Positions 1 through 7,433 of a DNA stretch of 15,887 nucleotides are shown piece after piece (position 1 is the stretch's first letter; each line of letters begins with the position of its first letter). Source of the DNA: Gammaproteobacteria bacterium (GTDB lineage: Bacteria; Pseudomonadota; Gammaproteobacteria; Chromatiales; Chromatiaceae). A model generated the notes under the pieces. It ran no database searches and was not told the DNA's origin. It saw only the letters and a program-made list of their open reading frames with translations. The position numbers and the translations under genes were made by a program. Location of the stretch: the NCBI GenBank assembly GCA_029287695.1, contig JARFQQ010000060.1, positions 1-15,887 of the forward strand, written 5' to 3'.

Positions 1-164
1 CAGGGGATGTATCGTCTCGACCCGGGAGATCCCGGGCATCACTACGCGAACCGCTTCTGGAAATCCGCTGGTATCAGCTGAAGCCCGGTACGGAGCGACC
101 TCTCTCGCCCGGCGAAGATAGCGCACTGCCCTGGAACCTGACTGCGCCGGGAGTACGCGAATAA
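1..164 (+). CDS. Unresolved 3' tail of an upstream gene (partial)
   Basis: Two plus-strand frames are open from the left edge. Frame 3 runs to a TAA at 162-164 and ends in ...LTAPGVRE. Frame 1 runs to a TGA at 79-81 and ends in ...HHYANRFWKSAGIS. Frame 1 has the more protein-like residues and higher GC at third positions over the first 78 bases. Frame 3 is the only one that continues to 164. The true gene end may therefore be either stop, or a frameshift near position 70 may join them. I do not recognise a family in either tail. The next gene starts about 150 bases downstream on the same strand. Confidence 0.3.
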   Translation, partial: GDVSSRPGRSRASLREPLLEIRWYQLKPGTERPLSPGEDSALPWNLTAPGVRE

Positions 165-315
165 CCGGCATGCCACTCAATCACCCTGCGTCCTCTTTTT
201 CCAGTTTCGACAGTTCCATTGATCAGGATTAGTTACTTCCGCATTCGTGCTTTTCAAAGCCCTGCAAGGCTTCCATTATTTTCAGTGAAGAGCCAGAAAA
301 AGAGGAGATATTCTC

Positions 316-1023
316 ATGAAACCCATTGGCAAAATTCTATCAGCCGGCCTGCTCGGACTCGCACTGGGCACAGCAGGGTCAGTGCAAGCCGATTTTTCCT
401 TCGGTGACTCATCTTTCTCCTTTGGTGATGATGATGACTGGTGGGGTCCGGGTCGGGGGAACCCCTACCCGGTTGCGCCCTATGCTGCTCCTGGCTGGGG
501 CAGTCCTGCCTACTATGGCCCCTGGGGAGCACCCCCGCCCTATTATCTGCCGCCGCGCCTCGGCAGCTTTGACCGTAGCATCATGCGGCAGAAACGTCAG
601 CGCCAGATGAGCAATCACGACGATGCGATGGAAGAGCTTGGCGACATGATCTATGGCAGGTACAGATTCGAACGCGAGGAAGCCATTGAACTGGCACGCC
701 AGATCGAGGCAGCAGCCGGTCCTGCTCTCATCCGCAACTTCCACCCGGGCGCGATCGCGACTGACGGTTCGCATACCACACCGGCATTCTGGGGCAACGA
801 GGCGGCTTTCAAGGCCAACGCGGATGCACTGCAGGCAGCAGCCGGGGCCCTGGCTGATGAGCTCGAAAAAGACCTGGTAGCGGAAGAAGGCGCCGGGACG
901 ACCGAAGAGGCCCGTGGCAGGCGCTACGAGAAGCCGGTATCGCCGGAAGTCAGGAACAGGTTCAACCAGGTCGCAAATGCCTGCCGGGCCTGCCATGCCA
1001 CCTTCCGTGGACCGGAGTGGTAA
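316..1023 (+). CDS. Exported cytochrome c' family protein with sulfur-globule-like N-terminal extension
   Basis: This 235-residue protein is probably periplasmic and binds one covalent haem c. Residues 1-25 form a signal peptide ending SVQA. Residues 27-80 are rich in Gly, Pro, Tyr and Trp, contain FSFGDSSFSFGDDDD, and resemble sulfur globule structural proteins. Residues about 85-235 look like a cytochrome c'/c556 four-helix domain with alanine-rich amphipathic helices. The haem site CRACH is at 223-227, eight residues from the C-terminus as is usual for cytochrome c', so His227 would be the proximal ligand. A good AGAGGAG ribosome site precedes the ATG by about 8 bases. The next gene repeats the N-terminal motif, so the two proteins may co-assemble or target the same structure. 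Cytochromes c' bind NO or CO or handle electrons, but the physiological role here is unknown. The haem domain is confident; the sulfur-globule analogy is by composition. Confidence 0.85.
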   Translation: MKPIGKILSAGLLGLALGTAGSVQADFSFGDSSFSFGDDDDWWGPGRGNPYPVAPYAAPGWGSPAYYGPWGAPPPYYLPPRLGSFDRSIMRQKRQRQMSNHDDAMEELGDMIYGRYRFEREEAIELARQIEAAAGPALIRNFHPGAIATDGSHTTPAFWGNEAAFKANADALQAAAGALADELEKDLVAEEGAGTTEEARGRRYEKPVSPEVRNRFNQVANACRACHATFRGPEW

Positions 1024-1063
1024 GAATTATTTCCACAGCGACGCTTTCTTCATTACACTCAAT

Positions 1064-1093
1064 GAACGGTCAGGACAAGGCACCTGACCGTTC
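1064..1093 (+). promoter_or_regulatory. Intercistronic perfect hairpin between the two exported proteins
   Basis: GAACGGTCAGG (1064-1074) pairs perfectly with CCTGACCGTTC (1083-1093) across an 8-base loop, making an 11-bp stem. No T-tract follows, so it is not a classical intrinsic terminator. It lies in the 117-base gap between the cytochrome fusion and the small sulfur-globule-like gene. It could protect the 3' end of the upstream message, attenuate read-through, or be a protein-binding inverted repeat. The structure is seen directly; its role is inferred. Confidence 0.6.
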
Positions 1094-1140
1094 CTGACAT
1101 CATAATTTGAATAAATACTGAACCCCTACGGAGTTGGAGC

Positions 1141-1521
1141 ATGCACAGATTCCAGAAAGCAATTATCACGGGCTTTTTCAGCCTGGCCCTCATGGGCGCC
1201 GGTAACGCACAGGCATTCTCGTTTGGCGATTCGTCTTTTTCATTCAGCGATGACCGCTGGGGGCCTGGCTGGGGCGACCCGTACTACGGCAGAGGCTATG
1301 GCTATAACCGTGGATACAGGGGCAACAGAGGCTACCCGGGACGCTCGTGGGGAGGCCCGGGATGGGGGCGCGATTACGGCCCCTCTTTCAGCAGCAGGCC
1401 ATGGCAACGTGATCGCCGCTATTTCCCGCGCTATCGCAACTACGATCCGCGGATGACGCCGCCGCCAGCGCCTCAGGGTGCTCCGGGTGGCTGCCCGGCG
1501 GAGACTGGTCCCGCGAACTGA
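1141..1521 (+). CDS. Small exported Gly/Tyr/Arg-rich protein, sulfur-globule-protein-like
   Basis: This is a 126-residue protein with a signal peptide (residues 1-25, ending NAQA). The mature part begins FSFGDSSFSFSDDRWGPGWG, nearly the same motif as at the start of the preceding cytochrome protein. Residues 45-80 are a Gly/Tyr/Arg/Asn low-complexity stretch (YYGRGYGYNRGYRGNRGY). The tail is Pro-rich with one cysteine (Cys118). This composition matches the small structural proteins that coat periplasmic sulfur globules in purple sulfur bacteria and relatives, but such sequences diverge fast and I cannot prove orthology. A GGAG ribosome site at 1130-1133 sits 7 bases before the ATG. A terminator follows 36 bases after the stop. 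A cell-envelope or adhesive low-complexity protein is the main alternative. Confidence 0.7.
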   Translation: MHRFQKAIITGFFSLALMGAGNAQAFSFGDSSFSFSDDRWGPGWGDPYYGRGYGYNRGYRGNRGYPGRSWGGPGWGRDYGPSFSSRPWQRDRRYFPRYRNYDPRMTPPPAPQGAPGGCPAETGPAN

Positions 1522-1556
1522 TCAAGCCTTCTGAACTGTCCTGCAGATCAGCGAAA

Positions 1557-1586
1557 CCGGCAGCCTGAAAAGGCTGCCGGTTTTTT
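1557..1586 (+). terminator. Intrinsic terminator after the sulfur-globule-like gene
   Basis: CCGGCAGCCT (1557-1566) and AGGCTGCCGG (1571-1580) form a perfect 10-bp stem closed by a GAAA tetraloop. Six T residues follow at 1581-1586. This is a textbook Rho-independent terminator for the plus-strand genes. Three A residues on the other side (1554-1556) give a short T run on the minus strand. It may therefore also stop transcription of the convergent asparaginase gene, which ends at 1617. Confidence 0.93.
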
Positions 1587-1616
1587 ATTTCAACCATGAC
1601 AGAACCACAGAAAGGA

Positions 1617-2558
1617 TCAGAATCGAGCCACCGACTCGCCACCATGCTCTATCCAGCCATGGATCATTTTTCTCGTCGTGAAACCGCTCGAACACCTGCC
1701 CTCCCTGTCGATGACGATTACGCCCCCCCTGCCACGCACCTTTCGCGTCAGATACTCGATCCCGGCTCTTGTGGCCTCGACAGCATCCATCTCCTGCATG
1801 TAGATGAAATCGGCGATGGTCTTTGAAATCACCGAGCGCATGAATTCCTCACCGTAGCCTGTCGCCGAGACAGCACAGGTCTCGTTATCGGCATAGACGC
1901 CCGCACCGATGATCGGTGAATCCCCGACGCGCCCCATGCGCTTGTTCACGATACCGCCCGTGGAGGTGGCAGCGGCCAGGTTACCCTGCGGATCACGGGC
2001 GATCGCGCCAATGGTGCCGTATTTCTGATCCTCGCTGTCTTCGTCGGAACTGTCATGATCGAGCATGATCCTGTGATGCAGACGCGCCTCCTTGTATTGC
2101 TCGATGCGATCCGGGGTAAAAAAATAGTGATCCGGGGCAAGGTCCATGCCGCAGTGCTCGGCAAAGCGCATTGCGCCCTCGGCGATGAGCATCACATGTT
2201 CACTCTCGGTCATGACGAGCCGCGCAAGCTGGACCGGGTTGGCGATGTTCTGCACGGCAGCAACAGCACCGGCAGCAAGATCTCGCCCGTCCATGATGGC
2301 TGCATCCATCTCGACCTGGCCGTTTTCATTGAGTACGGAGCCACAGCCCGCGTTGAAGACGGGATCATCCTCAAGCAGCGAAGCGCACGCCTCGGCGGCT
2401 TCCAGCGCCGAGCCGCCGAGCTCCATGACCTGACGTCCGTGCTCGAGGACACCGCGGATACTCTCGAGGTAACGCACGGCCGTCTTTTCATCCTTGACAT
2501 TGTCGAGTGCACCGGCACCGCCGTGCACCATGAGGGAATAGCTGGCTGATCGATTCAT
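1617..2558 (-). CDS. iaaA: Isoaspartyl peptidase / L-asparaginase (Ntn hydrolase, plant type)
   Basis: This is a 313-residue member of the type 2 asparaginase / N4-glucosaminyl-asparaginase family. These enzymes hydrolyse beta-aspartyl (isoaspartyl) dipeptides and often asparagine after autocleavage. The N-terminal VHGGAGAL motif (residues 11-18), DDPVFNAGCGSVL (64-76) and DAAIMDG (85-91) are typical. The autocleavage site is KYGTIGAIA, with Thr182 as the predicted new N-terminal nucleophile. TSTGG (198-202) and GDSPIIGAG (212-220) are the substrate-side motifs. The acidic linker before the nucleophile (DHDSSDEDSED) is the usual variable loop. There is no signal peptide, so it should be cytoplasmic. 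The start lacks a clear ribosome site, but the next Met (residue 10) would fall directly at the core motif. It follows the ATP-grasp gene by 64 bases on the same strand, probably as an operon. The symbol is by family; exact substrate is uncertain. Confidence 0.92.
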   Translation of the reverse strand: MNRSASYSLMVHGGAGALDNVKDEKTAVRYLESIRGVLEHGRQVMELGGSALEAAEACASLLEDDPVFNAGCGSVLNENGQVEMDAAIMDGRDLAAGAVAAVQNIANPVQLARLVMTESEHVMLIAEGAMRFAEHCGMDLAPDHYFFTPDRIEQYKEARLHHRIMLDHDSSDEDSEDQKYGTIGAIARDPQGNLAAATSTGGIVNKRMGRVGDSPIIGAGVYADNETCAVSATGYGEEFMRSVISKTIADFIYMQEMDAVEATRAGIEYLTRKVRGRGGVIVIDREGRCSSGFTTRKMIHGWIEHGGESVARF

Positions 2559-2622
2559 GGATTTCGAACTGAGAAGTTGTCGACCAGTGCACTGCGCTCG
2601 GCCATATATGCGGCCGACATTA

Positions 2623-3738
2623 TCAAAGACGCGATGCGAGTTCTACAAAGAGTGCATCCTGCACTTCTCTGGAACCGGCCAGTAAAACGACCAGTTTACC
2701 GACCAGGACAGTTCCCCAGTTGACGAGAATCACCCCTTCACCTGTTTGCGGATCGTACTCGATGCCGGTGAGGTCGATGGTACCAAGATGTCTGTGAACC
2801 GTGCGCATGGTCACGGCCGACCACCGGGAAATGCCGAGCTTGTTTGCGATGAGAGTCGGGTAGGATGCGCCGTTAAAACGCGGGTTGCACTCGATCGCGC
2901 TAAAGCGCGGCCCGCTCCTGGTCTCGATGACCGCGATGTCGAACGCGAAGATCCCCCTGATCCCGCGCTCGAGCAGCCAGTATGCGAGCGGATCGACAGA
3001 CTTCCACGGGGCGTGACAGGCGGGCACGCGATTACCCTGGTGTGCAAAACCCTCGAGGATCTGTTCACTTGCCGCCAGGCGCACCAGCCTGTTGCCGACA
3101 ACCTGGTACTGCATGTTCAGAAAGGTGTCGGTTATCACCTCTTCCTGGATCTGCACGGGCACATCGTCATCGAAACCGGCTACTGCCTGCAGGAATGCCT
3201 TTCGGTCCTCGCAGCGGTAAATCCCGACGCCCGCGACCGATACCGCGGCCTTCAGGTAACAGGGATAGACAAGCGCATCGATCTCCTCGATGCTGATCTC
3301 CCGGACACTGTTGAAACAACGTGTCAGTGGAACGTCGACGCCGAGTTCTTCAGCAATCGACATGAAATTATTCTTGGAGTTGACATATCGCACAGCCTCA
3401 AGCCACTTGTGATCTCCCCAGACACGGTATTCATCCATGCCGAAAAAGAAGACGGAGGGCTTGTACCCGATGTGTCTGCCGAGATGTCCGCGGTCGAGGT
3501 CCCAGATCACACTGGAGGAGTGGTTCAGGCCGACACGCCTGTAATGCGCCGAGATGGCGTCCCACAGCGGCTCGAGTTGCGGGTTCAGCTGGATCAGGTC
3601 CCAAGGTTCGGATATACCCAGCGCGCGGCCTGAATAGAGATGGTTACCGACCACGCTGTCCGCCGTGCAGTGCATAATGTCATGGTTGATGATGTGTTTC
3701 TCTGCGGGAAAGAGATCCTCTTTGAATGCTGCCGACAT
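2623..3738 (-). CDS. ATP-grasp ligase-like protein
   Basis: This 371-residue cytoplasmic protein has an ATP-grasp catalytic region. Residues 1-115 look like a pre-ATP-grasp domain. KAAVSVAGVG (163-172) is the lysine and glycine-rich loop that holds ATP. IQEEVITD (197-204) follows, and FDIAVI...AIECNPRFNGASYP (266-294) gives the acidic metal site, with Asp267, Glu283, Asn285 and Arg287 as likely Mg-ATP ligands. Such enzymes join a carboxylate to an amine or thiol through an acyl phosphate. I cannot name the substrate. A strong GAGGAGG ribosome site (3743-3750) precedes the ATG. The gene is followed by an isoaspartyl peptidase, which suggests a ligase/hydrolase pair acting on beta-aspartyl or other isopeptide bonds; this is inference. 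The 260-base gap upstream is shared with a divergent gene. Confidence 0.8.
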   Translation of the reverse strand: MSAAFKEDLFPAEKHIINHDIMHCTADSVVGNHLYSGRALGISEPWDLIQLNPQLEPLWDAISAHYRRVGLNHSSSVIWDLDRGHLGRHIGYKPSVFFFGMDEYRVWGDHKWLEAVRYVNSKNNFMSIAEELGVDVPLTRCFNSVREISIEEIDALVYPCYLKAAVSVAGVGIYRCEDRKAFLQAVAGFDDDVPVQIQEEVITDTFLNMQYQVVGNRLVRLAASEQILEGFAHQGNRVPACHAPWKSVDPLAYWLLERGIRGIFAFDIAVIETRSGPRFSAIECNPRFNGASYPTLIANKLGISRWSAVTMRTVHRHLGTIDLTGIEYDPQTGEGVILVNWGTVLVGKLVVLLAGSREVQDALFVELASRL

Positions 3739-3998
3739 CTGCGCCTCCTCACGGCCATCGCCCGAAAAACGGAATTCCGCTACTCATAAGAAGCAAGTTG
3801 CGCGCCAACTGACAGCCGGCCGAAAGAGATGCTAACCCCTGGAATACAAGGCCGCTCTATAGCAGCAGCGCACTCGCCCGGTGCGACCGGCACCCCTTGC
3901 CGGCTGCAACATGGTGCGCCGGGAGAGCCCCGCACGCTCCTGATGCGTCGCGGATGATAGACTTTTCAACAGCCCGGGAATGAGCCACCGATACCGCG

Positions 3999-4733
3999 AT
4001 GCAAGGTCAGGTCACGATCCGTTTCTACGAGGAACTCAACGATTTTCTGCCACCGGAAAAGCGCAAGCGGGATTTTCACCAGGCATTGAATCATCCCGGG
4101 TCTGTGAAGGATTTCATCGAGAATATCGGCGTACCACATACCGAAATCGACCTGATCCTTGTGAATGGCAGGTCGGTCGATTTCAGTTACAAGGTGCAGG
4201 ACGGGGATCGTATCAGCGTCTACCCCGTATTCGAGTCAATCGATATCACACCCGTCACGCGTCTGCGTCCGGTGCCGCTGCGGGAACCGCGCTTTATCCT
4301 AGACCAGCATCTGGGCAAGCTCGCCCACTACCTGCGCATGCTCGGTTTCGACGCTCTCTACCGCAACGACTACCATGATCCGGAACTGGCCAGCGTCTCT
4401 GCTCGCGAAGGACGCATCCTCCTGACCTGCGACAGGCGGCTGTTAATGCGCAAAACGGTATCGAAAGGATATTTCGTAAGGTCGCGCGACCCGGGAAAGC
4501 AGTTGCGCGAGGTGGTTCAGCGGCTCGATCTGCGCAATGCCATCAGGCCATTTACACGCTGCATGGACTGCAATGGCCTGCTCGAATCTGTCGACAAGCA
4601 ATCGATCATCAAGGAACTTCCGGCACGTACGCGCTCTGAATTCGATGAATTCCGGCGCTGCAAGCAATGCGGGAAGATCTACTGGAAAGGGAGTCATTAC
4701 GACCGGATGCAGAAGCTGATTGGCGGCCTGTGA
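3999..4733 (+). CDS. Mut7-C RNase-type protein with N-terminal ubiquitin-like domain and zinc ribbon
   Basis: This is a 244-residue protein. Residues 1-82 resemble the Mut7-C ubiquitin-like (beta-grasp, ThiS/MoaD-related) domain. Residues 97-170 match the Mut7-C domain, a PIN-like nuclease fold: FILDQHLGKLAHYLRMLGFD carries Asp102 and LLTCDRRLL carries Asp145, plausible metal-binding acids. Residues 185-234 hold a zinc ribbon with two Cys pairs, CMDC (188-191) and CKQC (221-224). This domain order is a known bacterial architecture whose substrate is not established, so RNase activity is by family. There is no signal peptide. No strong ribosome site precedes the ATG, but the start gives the expected beta-strand VTIRFYEEL. 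It diverges from the ATP-grasp gene and converges with the DUF2796 gene, with a 45-base gap and no obvious terminator. Confidence 0.88.
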   Translation: MQGQVTIRFYEELNDFLPPEKRKRDFHQALNHPGSVKDFIENIGVPHTEIDLILVNGRSVDFSYKVQDGDRISVYPVFESIDITPVTRLRPVPLREPRFILDQHLGKLAHYLRMLGFDALYRNDYHDPELASVSAREGRILLTCDRRLLMRKTVSKGYFVRSRDPGKQLREVVQRLDLRNAIRPFTRCMDCNGLLESVDKQSIIKELPARTRSEFDEFRRCKQCGKIYWKGSHYDRMQKLIGGL

Positions 4734-4778
4734 TACCTGCAGCAAGGCCCGTAACAGGATCAGAGCCCGCCGACAGCG

Positions 4779-5381
4779 CTAGTCGAACCTCAGGAGCCTG
4801 TTATCCGGCTCAAGAACGGCCGCGCCCTGGCGTTGACCGTGAATCCATTGCACCCTGGCCTTCTCCACGTTGGGGAAATGCCTGAAGAGTTCAAGGGTGA
4901 TACTGTCGATGGCAGCGGCATTCTCGCACTCCATCCTGTGGGTGACATGAAATTCGGCATGTCCCGCATGATCAGCATCGTGTTCATGATCAGCAGCCGT
5001 CTCCTCGTGGGACCCGGCATGTTCATCCATCAGCGATGTCTCGATTGTCGCAGGCCCCGGCTCGCAGAGTGCGGCATCCGGGAGCGCAAGCAGGTTGCCG
5101 GTATCTCCGAGCAAGGCAACAGCCTTTTTGATGGCTTGCTGCTCTTCCTCTGTGGAGGGGGTATGTTCGAAACCGGTGATGTTCATGGCCGGCGAAATCA
5201 TCTCGACGTCCAGGTGATTGGCCTCGAGCACGAGATTGAGGAGGACCTCACCATGAACATGGGAACCCAAATCGCGGGGGAGATCCTCGTCGTGTGAATG
5301 ATCATGCTTCTCCGCGGCGAAAACCGGTGCGACGGTCATGAACAGGCTGGCAGCGATCAGGATGAATGTTGGCATGTGCAT
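4779..5381 (-). CDS. Histidine-rich periplasmic DUF2796 protein (ZrgA-like), probable zinc binding
   Basis: I chose the start at 5381, giving 200 residues, because it leads straight into a signal peptide (MHMPTFILIAASLFMTVAPVFA) and follows an AGAGAG-like ribosome site. An upstream in-frame ATG at 5456 would add 25 residues before the signal peptide. The mature protein opens with the metal-binding cluster HDHSHDED and continues with SHVHGEVLLNLVLEAN, the DUF2796 hallmark. It has a second His/Asp/Glu-rich loop (DEHAGSHEE...DHEHDADHAGHAEFH) and ends with the family's conserved C-terminal strands. The family includes the Vibrio cholerae zinc-responsive protein ZrgA (from memory), so a periplasmic zinc-binding role fits. 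The gene follows an ABC permease and ATPase on the same strand, with 102 bases between it and the permease. The substrate is not proven by sequence. Confidence 0.88.
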   Translation of the reverse strand: MHMPTFILIAASLFMTVAPVFAAEKHDHSHDEDLPRDLGSHVHGEVLLNLVLEANHLDVEMISPAMNITGFEHTPSTEEEQQAIKKAVALLGDTGNLLALPDAALCEPGPATIETSLMDEHAGSHEETAADHEHDADHAGHAEFHVTHRMECENAAAIDSITLELFRHFPNVEKARVQWIHGQRQGAAVLEPDNRLLRFD

Positions 5382-5483
5382 CGCTTGTTCTCTCTGAAAT
5401 GGCATGGGAAGAAATGTGCCATGAAGCGATCGATCATGGCAACCGCGATATATCAATCCCCGGCCGGGCAGGCATTGCGGCTG

Positions 5484-6740
5484 CTACAGACGAACACTGA
5501 GCCCGTCAGCCAGTGCCCGCCGGTAGGCCACCATCGCCGGAATCAGGGAGAGCAGCGCTGCAAGCAGCATGACGCCGGCAGTGATGAGAAGTGCTTCACT
5601 GTTCAGGGGATTGGCAGAAATGAAGAGTCCGTACTCTGCCGCCAGCCATGGCTGCAACATGAAGAGCGACAGAGAGAGCAGCAAGATGCCGAAGGCGACA
5701 CCGGCGGCGGCCAGCAGCAGCGCCTCGATCTCGATCAACGCAAAAAGATAGCCGGCATGCGCACCAACGGCACGCAGGATCGCAAGTTCCCGCTGTCTCT
5801 CCTTCATGGAAGAAAGCAGTGTCGTCGTCATACCAACCAGGGTTGCAAGCAAAACGAGGAAAGCGACGACAATGAGCATATTTTCCACCATCCCGAGAAC
5901 ATCCCAGAGCTCCGCCAGTGCGACGCCCGGCAGGATCGCCGTGAGGGCCTCCTTGCGGTACTCGTTGATTGCGCGTTGCAGCCGGAACGTGGCCATGCGT
6001 GATTTGAGGCCGACGAGGAAGGCCGTAATCGCTTCAGGCTCAAGTTCCCGCTGGAGCGCCTCTTCTGCCGATACGCCTCTGCCCGGCATCCTGGCCCCAT
6101 GCTGCCAGCCAAGATGGATCGCCTCGATACCCTCGAGCCTGACATGCACCGTTCTGTCAACCGGGGTACCCGTTGGCTCCAGTATGCCGACGACGGTGAA
6201 AGGCTTGTCGTCATGCATGCTGAAACTCACATCCCCGAGCCCGTGGGCGATGACAATCTCCTGACCGATGGTGTATCCGAGCTCCCGCGCGACCTGGGCT
6301 CCCAGTACCGTGTCATAGATACGGCTGAAGGGACCACCGGCGGAAAAGGCAAGTGCACGCCGGTCCCCGTAGCGATAGTGGTCAAAATAGTTGTGATCTG
6401 TGCCAAGAACACGAAAACCCCTGTGCGAGTCGCCCAGGGAGAGCGGGATCGTCCACTCGATGTCCCTGCTTTTTTTTATCGCCTCGTAACTCTCCCGGCT
6501 GATGTTATTGGTTGCATTCCCGATGCGAAAGACCGAGTAGAGCAGCAGGTTTGCCTGGCCGGAGCGCGCACCGACGATGAGATCCGTGCCGGAGATTGTA
6601 CTTGTGAAGCTCTGCTTCGCCTGGTGACGCAGATGATTGATTCCCAGGATCAGGGCGACGCTGATCGCGAGCGAAACAAGTGTCAGGATGGCTGTTCCGC
6701 GACGGTTCCAGAGACTCTTGCGCGCAAGTTTCAGGATCAT
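5484..6740 (-). CDS. ABC transporter permease, FtsX/MacB-LolC type
   Basis: This is a 418-residue inner-membrane protein with the FtsX topology. There is one N-terminal membrane segment (residues about 17-35) and a large periplasmic domain (about 40-280). Three C-terminal segments follow (about 287-309, 334-360 and 385-405). The cytoplasmic loop ERQRELAILRAVGA (314-327) is the usual contact with the ATPase. Members of this superfamily often work as mechanotransmitters or extract lipoproteins rather than move ions, so direct zinc transport is not certain. The start overlaps the ATPase stop by 4 bases (ATGA), indicating translational coupling. Association with the downstream His-rich DUF2796 gene and the divergent DUF3299 gene points to a metal-linked envelope function. 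Confidence 0.92.
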   Translation of the reverse strand: MILKLARKSLWNRRGTAILTLVSLAISVALILGINHLRHQAKQSFTSTISGTDLIVGARSGQANLLLYSVFRIGNATNNISRESYEAIKKSRDIEWTIPLSLGDSHRGFRVLGTDHNYFDHYRYGDRRALAFSAGGPFSRIYDTVLGAQVARELGYTIGQEIVIAHGLGDVSFSMHDDKPFTVVGILEPTGTPVDRTVHVRLEGIEAIHLGWQHGARMPGRGVSAEEALQRELEPEAITAFLVGLKSRMATFRLQRAINEYRKEALTAILPGVALAELWDVLGMVENMLIVVAFLVLLATLVGMTTTLLSSMKERQRELAILRAVGAHAGYLFALIEIEALLLAAAGVAFGILLLSLSLFMLQPWLAAEYGLFISANPLNSEALLITAGVMLLAALLSLIPAMVAYRRALADGLSVRL

Positions 6741-7426
6741 GCAGCCCCGCCTCCGGCGGTGAATTCGCCGATGTCGAGATGGCGGTCGAAATACTCCTGC
6801 AGCCCCCTGTCATGGCTCACGAAAACGACTGTCGTGTCATTGTCTGCCGCCACTTGCAGCATGTGCTGCATGAAGATTTCACGGTTATCACTGTCGAGAG
6901 CGGACGTCGGCTCGTCAGCGATGAGTATCTCCGGACCTGTGACCAGCGCACGGGCCACGGCAACACGTTGCTGCTGTCCGATACTGAGTTCTGTGGGTCG
7001 CTTGTGACGCTGCTGCTGCATACCGAGCGTCTCGAGGAGTTCGCTGGCTTGTTTATGGGCACTGTCGCGATCGAGTTTCGCAAAATGGGTGGCTATCAGT
7101 ACATTTTCGAGCACGTCCAGGTAAGGGATCAGATTGAGCTGCTGGAAGATGACGCCGATGTGACGCGCGCGGAAAAGATCACGCCTGTAGGGGCGCAAGC
7201 GGGTGATGTCCTGATCGAGAATCTCGACACTGCCCTGCCGGGGCAGCAGCACGCCTGCCAGCAGGTTCAGCAGGGTTGTCTTTCCCGAGCCTGAAGGCCC
7301 GTAGAGGAAAACCGTTTCTCCCCTGCCGATGGAGAACTCGTCGATTTCAAGAAGCCCGGGGCCGCGCTTCTTCCAGTCGAAGCGAAGCTGCTTCAACCTG
7401 ACAGCGGGTGACTGCTGTTGTTCCAC
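6737..7426 (-). CDS. ABC transporter ATP-binding protein, LolD/MacB type
   Basis: This is a 229-residue nucleotide-binding subunit. Walker A is GPSGSGKT (43-50), the Q-loop Gln is at 95 in IFQQLNLIP, the signature is LSIGQQQRVAVARAL (147-161, LSIGQ instead of LSGGQ), Walker B is ILIADEPTSALD (167-178), and the H-loop is SHD with His205. The start is GTG, and a stop lies seven codons upstream with no other start between them. No good ribosome site is visible, so expression may be weak or leader-dependent. It is the first gene of the minus-strand unit ATPase-permease-DUF2796. The divergent DUF3299 gene begins only 62 bases away, so the two units probably share control elements. Confidence 0.93.
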   Translation of the reverse strand: MEQQQSPAVRLKQLRFDWKKRGPGLLEIDEFSIGRGETVFLYGPSGSGKTTLLNLLAGVLLPRQGSVEILDQDITRLRPYRRDLFRARHIGVIFQQLNLIPYLDVLENVLIATHFAKLDRDSAHKQASELLETLGMQQQRHKRPTELSIGQQQRVAVARALVTGPEILIADEPTSALDSDNREIFMQHMLQVAADNDTTVVFVSHDRGLQEYFDRHLDIGEFTAGGGAA

Positions 7427-7433
7427 GTCCGGT

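Noticed and set aside
257..272. AAGCC/GGCTT hairpin upstream of the cytochrome gene
   Set aside because: It is a five-base stem followed by a broken T run; it could be a weak terminator for the upstream gene but is not convincing.
2746..3633. A 295-residue plus-strand open frame
   Set aside because: It is antisense to the ATP-grasp gene, which has ATP-grasp motifs and a strong ribosome site. The antisense product has no domain signs.
3739..3998. Divergent gap with several GC-rich short inverted repeats (such as GTGC/GCAC and GCCGG/CCGGC)
   Set aside because: The arms are 4-5 bases in GC-rich DNA and expected by chance. No good promoter or RNA structure could be supported.
5382..5456. Longer N-terminus for the DUF2796 protein
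   Set aside because: The extra 25 residues precede a complete signal peptide, and the later ATG has a better placed ribosome site.
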